Shown here: piece after piece, positions 1-7,199 of the stretch | Numbering within the stretch: position 1 is the stretch's first letter | Layout: every line of letters starts with the position of its first letter | NCBI GenBank assembly: GCA_002732015.1 | Contig: PCCU01000044.1 | Coordinates: 1-8,712, forward strand | Direction: 5' to 3' | Length of the DNA: 8,712 nt | Origin: Candidatus Pelagibacterales bacterium | GTDB lineage: Bacteria; Pseudomonadota; Alphaproteobacteria; TMED109 | Made by a program: the position numbers and the translations under genes | Notes under the pieces: model-generated | What the model saw: only the letters and a program-made list of their open reading frames with translations | Database searches by the model: none | Told to the model about the DNA's origin: nothing

Positions 1-1
1 T

Positions 2-568
2 GGATCTTCAGGTTCTGGTAAAACTAGTTTGCTTAATATAATTAGCTTGATGGAAGAGCCTAAATCTGGAAGTATTTTTTTGTTGGGAAATAGTGTAACT
101 GAAACAAATGATAATGATAAATCGGATCTAAGAAAGGCTAATATTGGTTATGTGCATCAAAAAAATTCATTGTTAATGGAGTTTACGGCCTATGAAAATA
201 TTTACATATCATTATTATTAAATAATTATAATAAAAAATATGCAAAAGAAAAAACTTTGGATTTATTAGATAAAGTAAAAATGACGCATCGTCAATCTCA
301 TAAACCTTCTAGTTTATCTGGAGGTGAACAACAAAGGGTTGCTATTGCTAGAGCTATTTCTAACAATCCAGAAATAATAGTTGCTGATGAACCCACAGGA
401 AATCTAGATGGCAAAAACAGCAACATGATTATAGATGAGTTATGTAAAATTACTGAAGAAAATCATTCCTCATTAATATTAGCTACTCATGACCTTAATG
501 TAGCAAAAAAAATGGACTTTATTTTTGAGCTTAGCAACAAGAAGCTTAGAGTTCTAAATGACAGTTAA
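2..568 (+). CDS. lolD: Lipoprotein-releasing system ATP-binding protein LolD (5' partial)
   Basis: ATPase of the LolCDE ABC transporter, which pulls outer-membrane lipoproteins out of the inner membrane and hands them to the LolA chaperone. The reading frame is open from base 2 and begins inside the Walker A motif GSSGSGKTS (2-28), so roughly the first 35-40 residues and the true start lie upstream. Further motifs follow in order: the Q-loop glutamine in IGYVHQ, the ABC signature LSGGEQQ (314-334), Walker B IIVADE (374-391) followed by PTGNLD, and the H-loop in LATHD. The text after the Q-loop (LLMEFTAYENIYISLLL) resembles the LolD/MacB/FtsE subgroup, and LolD is the best fit because the gene directly precedes dnaE as in many alphaproteobacteria. 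All nucleotide-binding motifs are intact, so it should be active. The 3' end overlaps dnaE by 11 nt. A related MacB-type ATPase is the main alternative; the permease gene that would settle this is outside the window. Confidence 0.88.
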   Translation, partial: GSSGSGKTSLLNIISLMEEPKSGSIFLLGNSVTETNDNDKSDLRKANIGYVHQKNSLLMEFTAYENIYISLLLNNYNKKYAKEKTLDLLDKVKMTHRQSHKPSSLSGGEQQRVAIARAISNNPEIIVADEPTGNLDGKNSNMIIDELCKITEENHSSLILATHDLNVAKKMDFIFELSNKKLRVLNDS

Positions 569-3500
569 TCAAAAAAGGTTTGTTCATTTAAAAGTGAGGT
601 CTCATTACAGCATACTTGAGGGTTCAATGAAGGTAGCAGATATAGTTGAGTCAGCAAAAAAGATGAGGATGCCAGCTATTGCTCTTACAGATAATACAAA
701 CGTTTTTGGTGCCATGGAATTTACAACTTTATGTTTAAATAGCGGAATACAACCTATTATAGGATGTATCTTAAGAGTAAATATGGACAATACAAATCAT
801 AATATTGCACAATCTCTTAAAGAATATAATTTTGAAATAACTTTGCTTGTTAAAGATAATGATGGTTGGAAAAACCTCTCATCTTTGATTAGTAAAGCTT
901 ATTATGATTATAAAAACAAAGGGTCAAAATGTATAAATTTAAAAGGCTTAACTGATTATAATAAAGGATTGATTTGTTTGTTTAATGATTTGAAAATGAT
1001 AGACAACAATCATAATTTATCTTATTCAGGTAATAAATCATTATTACTATCCTTAAGAAAAATATTTGAAAATAGATTTTATATTGATTTATTTAGAGAC
1101 AATTCTGCAAACTGTTTAAATAAAGAAAGTATTCTATTAAAACTATCTCATGAATTAGATATTCCAGTGACTTGTAATAATGATGTTTATTTTTTTAATA
1201 AGGATATTTATGAAGCACATGAATGTTTAAATTGTATATCTCAAGGCACCACTATAGAGGATTCTAATAGAAAAAAAACTAATGAAGAATCATATTTTAA
1301 AGATTCTAGTTTAATGAATCAATTATTTTATGATATTCCGGAAGCAATAGAAAATGCAATAAATATTGCAAAAAGATGCTCTTTTATATTAAAAGAAAAA
1401 GACCCAAAGTTACCAAAAGTATTTACGACGAAGAATAACGATGAAAATAAAGCTTTAACATTTCAAGCTAATAAAGGCTTATTAAAGTGCCTAAATATAA
1501 ACAATTTTAATTCAAATGATAAAAATTTATTAAACTATAAAAACAGACTAGATTATGAATTAAAAGTTATTTCTGATATGGGGTATTCAGGATATTTTTT
1601 AATTGTAAGTGATTTTATAAGCTGGGCAAAAAAAAATAGTATACCAGTTGGCCCAGGAAGAGGATCAGGAGCAGGGTCTATAGTTGCTTGGTCTTTAAAT
1701 ATTACAAATCTTGATCCAATAAAGTATGGATTGCTTTTTGAAAGATTTCTTAATCCGGAAAGAGTTTCTCTTCCAGACTTTGATATTGATTTTTGTACCT
1801 TGCGTAGAGATGAGGTTATTGCATATGTAAGAAATAAGTATGGAGAAGATAAAGTAGCTCAAATTATTACCTTTGGAAGCCTTCAACCTAAAGCAGCAAT
1901 TAGAGATGTAGGCAGAGTATTAGGAATTAATTATGGAATAATAGATAAATTAGCTAAGACAATTCCTAATATAATTCAGGGTACTTCAAATCTAAAAGAA
2001 TTATTTGAAAATAATATTGCTATGCAAAATATGATAAAAGGTAATGATGAATTAGAAAAATTATTTGAGATTTCTTTAAAATTAGAGGGGTTAAATAGAA
2101 ACGCATCTACTCATGCAGCAGGTCTGGTGATTTCTAATAGCACAATTAAAAGTGATGTACCCTTGTACTATGATCTAAAGTCAGATATTCCTGCAACACA
2201 ATTTACTATGAAATTTATAGAAAAAATAGGTTTAGTAAAATTTGATTTTTTAGGAGTAGAAACCTTAACTATTATTGATAAAACATTGAAAAATATTGAA
2301 AAAAGAGGAATAAAAATCAATATAGATGATATTAATTTAAATGATAATTTGACCTATAAAAATCTTGGAAATGGCAATACTTTAGGAGTTTTTCAGTTAG
2401 AAAGTGCGCCTATGAGAAATATTCTTAAAGAATTAAGGCCTGATAGAATTGAGGATATTATTGCTGTAGTTGCATTATACCGTCCTGGCCCCATGGAAAA
2501 TATTCCTGATTATATTAAAAGAAAGCACAATAATAGTTTAACTATTTATCAACATCCTCTGTTAGAGCCAGTCTTGAAAGAAACATTTGGTATAATGATA
2601 TATCAAGAACAAGTTATGGAAGCAGCGAAAGTTTTAGCAGGTTTTTCTTTAGCAAAAGCCGACCTTTTAAGAAGAGCAATAGGAAAAAAAATTAAATCTG
2701 AAATGGATTCCTTAAAAGAGAGCTTTATTGAAGGTTGTTTAAAAAATAATATTAAAGAAAAGGATTCGATTAAAATTTTTCAGGATATTGAAAAGTTTGC
2801 AGGCTATGGGTTTAATAAAAGTCATGCTGCAGCTTACGCTATTATTTCATATCAAACAGCATGGTGCAAAACTAATTATCCGGTTGAGTATTTTACATCT
2901 CTGCTAAACAGTGAGGCAGCTAAATCTGGAGAAAAACTATTACCTTTAACATTAGAACTTTCTAGACTTAAAATTAAAATATTACCAAGTGATATAAACT
3001 TATCTGATGTGGGTTTTACGGTAGAGAATTATAATGATGAATTGTGTATTAGAAGTGGTTTAGCAAATATTAAAAATGTAGGTATAGATTTGGCAACATT
3101 TATAGTCAAGGACCGTTTAAAAAATGGTCTATTTGACTCTATTATTAATTTTTTTACTAGAATGGATGATAAGGTAATTAATAAGAGACAAGTAGAGTTT
3201 TTGGCAATGGCTGGAGTTTTTGATAAGATTTTTAAAGATAGAAGTACAATTTTTGAGTCAGCAACTAGGTTAGTCTCTCTCTCTCAAAATTCACAAAGGG
3301 ATAGAGATACATGTCAACAAGCTCTATTTGGTTCAGAGTTAAATACAAATAATATTTCAAGTATTTTAAAAAAAGCCATCACATGGAGTAATAGTAAATG
3401 CTTGATTAACGAATATGCTTCCTTAGGTTTTTTCATTTCAAAAAATCCTTTAATTGAAAAAAGACCTTATTTCAAAAAATTTAATCTTTCTAACTCTATT

Positions 3501-3998
3501 AATATTGAAAATAGTAAAGTTAATGGAAAATTATTTGAGCTGATTGGCTTTTTAGTAAAAGTTGAAGAAAAGATAATAAATAATAAAAAAGTTTTTGATT
3601 TATTTTTTGTAGATGAGTGGAGTTACTTTAATTTATTTGTTTTTAATGATAGTTCAGAAGATAAAAAGGATATTGCTATTCCAGGTGAAGCATATGTAAT
3701 TACTGTAGTTAATTCTATTGATACTGATAGGCGAATGAGGTTAAGACTTAAAAGCATAAGAGAAATAAGTAATTTTATGAATAAAATAAAGAATAATTTG
3801 AAAATTTATTTGAATAACCTTAATGATTTAGAAAAATTAAAAGCAAAACTAGATGAAATCAAAGAAGGAAAAAACAATGTAATACTAGTTTATAATGACT
3901 ATGAGGTAGATACTGGAATAAAAGTTGATAACAATTATGTTCCTTTTAATGACTTAAATCTTCTAGACGGTGTTGAAGCTAAATCAATATTTCATTAA
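558..3998 (+). CDS. dnaE: DNA polymerase III subunit alpha (DnaE1 type)
   Basis: Catalytic subunit of the replicative DNA polymerase III, 1146 residues (E. coli 1160). Domains in order: PHP (about 1-280), palm/thumb/fingers (about 290-800), helix-hairpin-helix region near LANIKNVG (about 835), OB fold (about 988-1075) and a small C-terminal domain. The glycine-rich GPGRGSGAGS and the catalytic aspartates are present: D409 and D411 in PDFDIDFC, and D563 in KFDFLG. They sit at a constant +8 offset from E. coli D401, D403 and D555. YRPGPMENIPDYIKRKH and GYGFNKSHAAAYA are also conserved. QQALF at 920-924 fits the beta-clamp binding pentapeptide and falls at the same numbers as the E. coli motif. 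The PHP metal ligands are mostly replaced (K12, R14, N46, Y211), so proofreading presumably depends on a separate epsilon subunit. The ATG at 558 puts FVHLKV at the usual family position; it overlaps lolD, has no clear Shine-Dalgarno and suggests translational coupling. Identification is secure. Confidence 0.98.
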   Translation: MTVNQKRFVHLKVRSHYSILEGSMKVADIVESAKKMRMPAIALTDNTNVFGAMEFTTLCLNSGIQPIIGCILRVNMDNTNHNIAQSLKEYNFEITLLVKDNDGWKNLSSLISKAYYDYKNKGSKCINLKGLTDYNKGLICLFNDLKMIDNNHNLSYSGNKSLLLSLRKIFENRFYIDLFRDNSANCLNKESILLKLSHELDIPVTCNNDVYFFNKDIYEAHECLNCISQGTTIEDSNRKKTNEESYFKDSSLMNQLFYDIPEAIENAINIAKRCSFILKEKDPKLPKVFTTKNNDENKALTFQANKGLLKCLNINNFNSNDKNLLNYKNRLDYELKVISDMGYSGYFLIVSDFISWAKKNSIPVGPGRGSGAGSIVAWSLNITNLDPIKYGLLFERFLNPERVSLPDFDIDFCTLRRDEVIAYVRNKYGEDKVAQIITFGSLQPKAAIRDVGRVLGINYGIIDKLAKTIPNIIQGTSNLKELFENNIAMQNMIKGNDELEKLFEISLKLEGLNRNASTHAAGLVISNSTIKSDVPLYYDLKSDIPATQFTMKFIEKIGLVKFDFLGVETLTIIDKTLKNIEKRGIKINIDDINLNDNLTYKNLGNGNTLGVFQLESAPMRNILKELRPDRIEDIIAVVALYRPGPMENIPDYIKRKHNNSLTIYQHPLLEPVLKETFGIMIYQEQVMEAAKVLAGFSLAKADLLRRAIGKKIKSEMDSLKESFIEGCLKNNIKEKDSIKIFQDIEKFAGYGFNKSHAAAYAIISYQTAWCKTNYPVEYFTSLLNSEAAKSGEKLLPLTLELSRLKIKILPSDINLSDVGFTVENYNDELCIRSGLANIKNVGIDLATFIVKDRLKNGLFDSIINFFTRMDDKVINKRQVEFLAMAGVFDKIFKDRSTIFESATRLVSLSQNSQRDRDTCQQALFGSELNTNNISSILKKAITWSNSKCLINEYASLGFFISKNPLIEKRPYFKKFNLSNSINIENSKVNGKLFELIGFLVKVEEKIINNKKVFDLFFVDEWSYFNLFVFNDSSEDKKDIAIPGEAYVITVVNSIDTDRRMRLRLKSIREISNFMNKIKNNLKIYLNNLNDLEKLKAKLDEIKEGKNNVILVYNDYEVDTGIKVDNNYVPFNDLNLLDGVEAKSIFH

Positions 3999-4004
3999 AT
4001 TTTA

Positions 4005-4027
4005 CTTGCAAAAATTTGTTTTGCAAG
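4005..4027 (+). promoter_or_regulatory. Perfect hairpin in the rpsB leader
   Basis: An inverted repeat lies in the dnaE-rpsB gap: CTTGCAAAA (4005-4013), a 5-nt loop ATTTG (4014-4018) and TTTTGCAAG (4019-4027), giving nine uninterrupted base pairs. No U-tract follows (the next bases are GTATGACTGAG), so it does not look like a standard intrinsic terminator. It ends 21 nt before the Shine-Dalgarno of rpsB. Structured S2-binding leaders before rpsB are known in gammaproteobacteria, and a candidate rpsB leader RNA has, as I recall, been proposed for Pelagibacter. S2 autoregulation, an mRNA processing site or a stability element are all possible. The hairpin is seen directly; its role is inferred. 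Confidence 0.5.
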
Positions 4028-4048
4028 GTATGACTGAGTAATTTATTT

Positions 4049-4053
4049 AGGAG
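4049..4053 (+). promoter_or_regulatory. Shine-Dalgarno of rpsB
   Basis: AGGAG followed by six A residues and then TTG at 4060. The ideal 6-nt spacing decides the start: it supports the TTG over the in-frame ATG at 4081, which would remove the conserved LPDFS stretch typical of alphaproteobacterial S2 proteins. Confidence 0.88.
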
Positions 4054-4059
4054 AAAAAA

Positions 4060-4920
4060 TTGACATTACCTGATTTTTCTATGAGGCAATTGATTGATGC
4101 GGGAGTCCATTTTGGTCATCAATCACATCGCTGGAATCCAAAGATGAAGCCTTATTTGTTTGGAGTTAGAAATGGTATTCATATTATAGATTTACAACAA
4201 ACTGTTCCATTGCTGCATAATGCTTTAGTTTTTCTTAATGATATTGCTAGCAACGGAGGTAAGATTCTATTTGTGGGCACAAAAAGACAAGCACAAGAAC
4301 CAATTAAGTTGTTAGCAGAGACAACTAGACAGTATTATGTAGTTCATCGTTGGCCAGGTGGAATGTTAACTAATTGGGAAACGATTTCAAAGTCAATTAA
4401 ACAATTAACAGATTTAGAAGATAAACTAGATGATAAAAATGAACAAATTAAAACTTTTACTAAAAAAGAAATACTAAATTTTTCAAGAAAAAGAGATAAA
4501 TTAGAATTAGCTTTGGGTGGAATTAAAAGTATGGGGGGTATTCCAGATGTAATTGTTATTTTCGATACTAATAAAGAAAAAATAGCTCTACAAGAAGCTA
4601 AAATGCTAAATATTCCTATAGTTGCTATAATTGATAGCAACTCAAACCCTGATGATATTAATTATCCGATACCTGGAAATGATGATGCCACTAGGGCAAT
4701 TAACACTTTTTGTGAGTTAATTACAGATACTGTAAAATCAGGAATGAATAATTACTCCTCAAATGCTAGTGACCCTGGTTCATCAGAAAATTTAAAAGAA
4801 GATAAGAAAAAATTAGACACGATTGAAGCTAAATTAGAAGAAAATAATGATAAAAAAATTGAAATGCCTACAGCTGAAAAAGAAGATAATATTACTGATA
4901 AAGGTGACCTGAATTTATAA
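4060..4920 (+). CDS. rpsB: 30S ribosomal protein S2
   Basis: Protein S2 of the small ribosomal subunit, which binds late in assembly near S1 and helps recruit S1. The 286-residue product shows MRQLIDAGVHFGHQ, HRWNPKMKPYLFGVRN, IHIIDLQQTVPLL, KILFVGTKRQAQ, LGGIKSMGGIPDVIVIFDTN and IPGNDDATRAI, covering the whole family core (about residues 3-228). The start is TTG with a strong AGGAG six bases upstream. Proline 99 in HRWPGG stands where I recall leucine in E. coli S2. Residues about 229-286 form a hydrophilic tail rich in Asp, Glu, Lys, Asn and Ser without a fold I recognise; C-terminal S2 extensions are common in alphaproteobacteria. The gene follows a 61-nt gap with a hairpin, the most likely control point for the downstream cluster, and precedes tsf by 24 nt as in most bacteria. 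Identification is secure. Confidence 0.98.
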   Translation: MTLPDFSMRQLIDAGVHFGHQSHRWNPKMKPYLFGVRNGIHIIDLQQTVPLLHNALVFLNDIASNGGKILFVGTKRQAQEPIKLLAETTRQYYVVHRWPGGMLTNWETISKSIKQLTDLEDKLDDKNEQIKTFTKKEILNFSRKRDKLELALGGIKSMGGIPDVIVIFDTNKEKIALQEAKMLNIPIVAIIDSNSNPDDINYPIPGNDDATRAINTFCELITDTVKSGMNNYSSNASDPGSSENLKEDKKKLDTIEAKLEENNDKKIEMPTAEKEDNITDKGDLNL

Positions 4921-4944
4921 CAAAGGCAAATTGATTATATATAT

Positions 4945-5880
4945 ATGAGTAATATATCAGCAGATAAAATTAAGTCATTAAGAGATAAAACTGGCGCAGG
5001 AATAATGGATTGCAAAAATGCGTTAGTTGAAAATAATGGGGATGTGGAGAGTGCAATAGATTGGCTTAGAAAAAAAGGAATTGCTAAGGCAAATAAAAAG
5101 TCTTCTAGAGTCGCAGCTGAGGGTTTAGTTGGAATTGTTTCTAAGGGAACTTTGGCATGTATTCTAGAGGTAAATTCAGAAACTGACTTTGTATCAAAGA
5201 ATGAAGATTTTCAAAATTTTGTAGAATCATTATTACAGATAGCATTAAATAAAATATATTCCTTGGACGAACTGCTATCTTCAGAGTTTAATAAAGAAAC
5301 CAAAGTAAGTGAAGCACTTCAAAACCTTATTTCAAAAATAGGTGAAAATATTGTAATCAGAAGACTTAACTATCTAGAATTAAAGTCAGAAAATAGTGAA
5401 TTTGGTATTTACATACATAATAAAGTTAGTGAAAATCTAGGTAAAATAGGGTGTATTACTATGGGAAGTTTTGATAATAATAATGAAAACATATCCGATA
5501 TTTTAAAAAAAATAGCAATGCATATTTCTGCTTCTAAACCATTAGCATTAGATGAAAGTCAATTAGATAAGCAATTATTAATTAAAGAAAGAGAAATTTT
5601 TTTGGAACAACTGGCTAATTCAGGAAAGCCAAAAGAAATTTTAGATAAAATAGTTGACGGTAAAATTAAGAAATTTATTTCTGAAATTACTTTATTAAAT
5701 CAAAACTGGATTTTAGACTCAAATAAAATTGTATCAGAAGTTATTAAGGACTTTAATGAAGAAAGCAATTGTAACTTTGCTTTAGTGGATTATCGGCTGT
5801 TTGTCTTAGGTGATGGTGTAGAAACAAATACTAAAGATTTTAAAGAGGAAGTTGCCTCTCAATTAACGCAGAATTCATAA
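4945..5880 (+). CDS. tsf: Elongation factor Ts
   Basis: Nucleotide exchange factor that releases GDP from EF-Tu in the cytoplasm. It has 311 residues (E. coli 283). The N-terminal UBA-like domain carries LRDKTGAGIMDCKNAL (about 12-27). The EF-Tu contact motif TDFVSKNEDF lies at 80-89, with D81 and F82 matching the key Asp-Phe pair of the family. IGENIVIRRL, the central YIHNKVSENLGKIGC stretch usual in alphaproteobacteria, IAMHISASKPLAL, SGKPKEI and the C-terminal LFVLGDGVE are all present, so both halves of the core are intact. The ATG at 4945 matches the usual N-terminus (MSNISADKIKSLRD). It is unusual in lacking a well-placed Shine-Dalgarno: the nearest purine run, AAAGG at 4922-4926, is 18 nt upstream, and the bases before the ATG are an alternating TA run. 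Translation may depend on ribosomes arriving from rpsB. Identification is secure. Confidence 0.98.
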   Translation: MSNISADKIKSLRDKTGAGIMDCKNALVENNGDVESAIDWLRKKGIAKANKKSSRVAAEGLVGIVSKGTLACILEVNSETDFVSKNEDFQNFVESLLQIALNKIYSLDELLSSEFNKETKVSEALQNLISKIGENIVIRRLNYLELKSENSEFGIYIHNKVSENLGKIGCITMGSFDNNNENISDILKKIAMHISASKPLALDESQLDKQLLIKEREIFLEQLANSGKPKEILDKIVDGKIKKFISEITLLNQNWILDSNKIVSEVIKDFNEESNCNFALVDYRLFVLGDGVETNTKDFKEEVASQLTQNS

Positions 5881-5894
5881 AATGGTTTTCTTTT

Positions 5895-6638
5895 ATGGAA
5901 ACTAGGACAACTTCCATAAACATTGCATCTAAAAAAAGAATAATGCTAAAACTTTCTGGTGAAATATTAGTAGGCAAGCAAAGTTATGGTCTAGATCCAG
6001 AAAAATTAATTTCTATATCTAATGATATTTGTAACGTTTACAAAAATGGTAAGCAAATCTGTATAGTTGTAGGAGGCGGTAATATATTTAGAGGAATATC
6101 AGGGGCTTCACAAGGAATTGATAGAGTTACAGCAGATGGAATGGGAATGCTTGCCACAGTAATAAATGCTTTAGCTTTGCAAAACGCTATAGAAAAAAAC
6201 AATGTTCCTACTAGGGTTTTGTCCGCAATACCAATGCAAACAATATGTGAAACCTTTATAAAAAGAAGAGCTATTAGGCATTTAGAAAAAGGAAGAATAA
6301 TAATTTTTGCAGCTGGAACAGGAAATCCTTATTTTTCTACGGACACAGCAGCTACACTTAGAGCAGCAGAAATGAACTGTGAAGTAATTTTTAAAGGTAC
6401 TAGCGTTGATGGAGTATATGACTCAGATCCAAAAATTAATTCAGATTCTAAAATGTATACAAATATATCTTATAAAAAAGTTTTATCTGATAATTTAAAA
6501 GTTATGGACTCCTCAGCTATATCAATGGCAAGAGATAATTTAATTCCCATGGTAGTTTTTTCTATATTGAAAAGTAATTCATTTTTAAACGCAAGCCTTG
6601 GGAAAAGTCCTTTCACTTTAATATCGGAGGAAAAATGA
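5895..6638 (+). CDS. pyrH: Uridylate kinase (UMP kinase)
   Basis: Converts UMP plus ATP to UDP plus ADP, the step feeding all UTP, CTP and UDP-sugar synthesis. It belongs to the amino-acid kinase fold, not to the P-loop NMP kinases. The 247-residue product has the phosphate-binding KLSGE (19-23), GGGNIFRG (60-67), DRVTADGMGML starting at D76 (the UMP pocket), GTGNPYFSTDTAA (141-153), VDGVYDSDP (171-179) and VMDSSAISMARDN, so every family motif is intact. The start at 5895 is chosen because KKRIMLKLSGE needs the residues before the later ATG at 5943. No Shine-Dalgarno is visible, and the 14-nt gap after tsf is T-rich. The stop codon overlaps the frr start in an ATGA arrangement, and the ribosome binding site of frr lies inside the last codons of this gene. 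pyrH between tsf and frr is a highly conserved bacterial order. Identification is secure. Confidence 0.97.
   Translation: METRTTSINIASKKRIMLKLSGEILVGKQSYGLDPEKLISISNDICNVYKNGKQICIVVGGGNIFRGISGASQGIDRVTADGMGMLATVINALALQNAIEKNNVPTRVLSAIPMQTICETFIKRRAIRHLEKGRIIIFAAGTGNPYFSTDTAATLRAAEMNCEVIFKGTSVDGVYDSDPKINSDSKMYTNISYKKVLSDNLKVMDSSAISMARDNLIPMVVFSILKSNSFLNASLGKSPFTLISEEK
6626..6630 (+). promoter_or_regulatory. Shine-Dalgarno of frr, inside pyrH
   Basis: GGAGG, four A residues, then ATG at 6635. It lies within the last codons of pyrH and is the purine-richest ribosome binding site in the window. With the ATGA overlap it provides for both re-initiation and independent loading on frr. Confidence 0.85.
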
Positions 6639-7192
6639 GTTCATTTGATTTAAATAGTGTAGAAATAAAAATGAAAAGTACATTAGATAATTTAATAAAT
6701 AATTTTCATGGTATTCGAACCGGTAGAGCATCAACAGGGCTAGTAGATAATATTTTAATCGATGCATATGGACAAAAAATGAAATTGAAAGATCTAGCAA
6801 CAGTAAGTATTCCAGAGTCAAGGACTATAAAGATTAATGTATGGGATACTAATATGTTGCCACCTATAGAAAAAGCTATTCATAGTTCTAATCTAGAACT
6901 CAACCCTATGATAGAGGGACAAATCATCAGAATAAATTTGCCCGAATTAACTTCTGAAAGAAGAGTAGAATTAGCAAAAAATATAAAATCATTAGCAGAA
7001 GAAGCAAAAATTTCACTTAGAAACGTTAGACAAGATGCCATGAATATATTAAAAAAGTCATCACAGGATGAAAATATACCTGAGGACGAAGTAAAAGTAA
7101 TTCAAGAAAATATTCAAAAACTAACAGATAAATTTGTATCAAATGTTAATGAGGTGTCTAAAATCAAAGAAGAAGATATTATGAAAATATAA
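6635..7192 (+). CDS. frr: Ribosome recycling factor
   Basis: Splits post-termination ribosomes together with EF-G. It has 185 residues, the usual family length. The three-helix bundle of domain I is formed by the N-terminal helix ending in IRTGRAS (27-33) and the two C-terminal helices. Conserved stretches are LPELTSERRVELAK (from 102) and RNVRQDA (129-135), where R129 and R132 match the arginines conserved in E. coli RRF. The inserted beta domain II covers about residues 31-104 (DAYGQKMKLKDLATVSIPESR and following). The start is fixed by GGAGG four bases upstream and by the family N-terminus. It overlaps pyrH by 4 nt and is followed by uppS after only 7 nt, so it is almost certainly co-transcribed with both. 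Nothing is truncated or missing. Confidence 0.98.
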   Translation: MSSFDLNSVEIKMKSTLDNLINNFHGIRTGRASTGLVDNILIDAYGQKMKLKDLATVSIPESRTIKINVWDTNMLPPIEKAIHSSNLELNPMIEGQIIRINLPELTSERRVELAKNIKSLAEEAKISLRNVRQDAMNILKKSSQDENIPEDEVKVIQENIQKLTDKFVSNVNEVSKIKEEDIMKI

Positions 7193-7199
7193 TTGCTTT

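Noticed and set aside
3973..4001. Possible sigma-70 promoter: TTGAAG, 17-nt spacer, TAAATT before rpsB
   Set aside because: Four of six matches in each box are easy to reach by chance in DNA this AT-rich, and the predicted start near 4008 would fall inside the hairpin arm at 4005-4013. Not supported without transcript data.
4005..4027. Reading the hairpin as a Rho-independent terminator of dnaE
   Set aside because: No T-tract follows the stem on the + strand, and the sequence after the stem on the opposite strand is not a clean T-tract either.
4344..4640. 98-codon open frame on the minus strand within rpsB
   Set aside because: It is antisense to conserved S2 core codons, has no ribosome binding site or recognisable protein motif, and such frames are common opposite AT-rich genes.
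5882..5905. Seven-codon ATG mini-frame overlapping the pyrH start in another frame
   Set aside because: It has no ribosome binding site and is short enough to be chance; a regulatory role is imaginable but nothing supports it.
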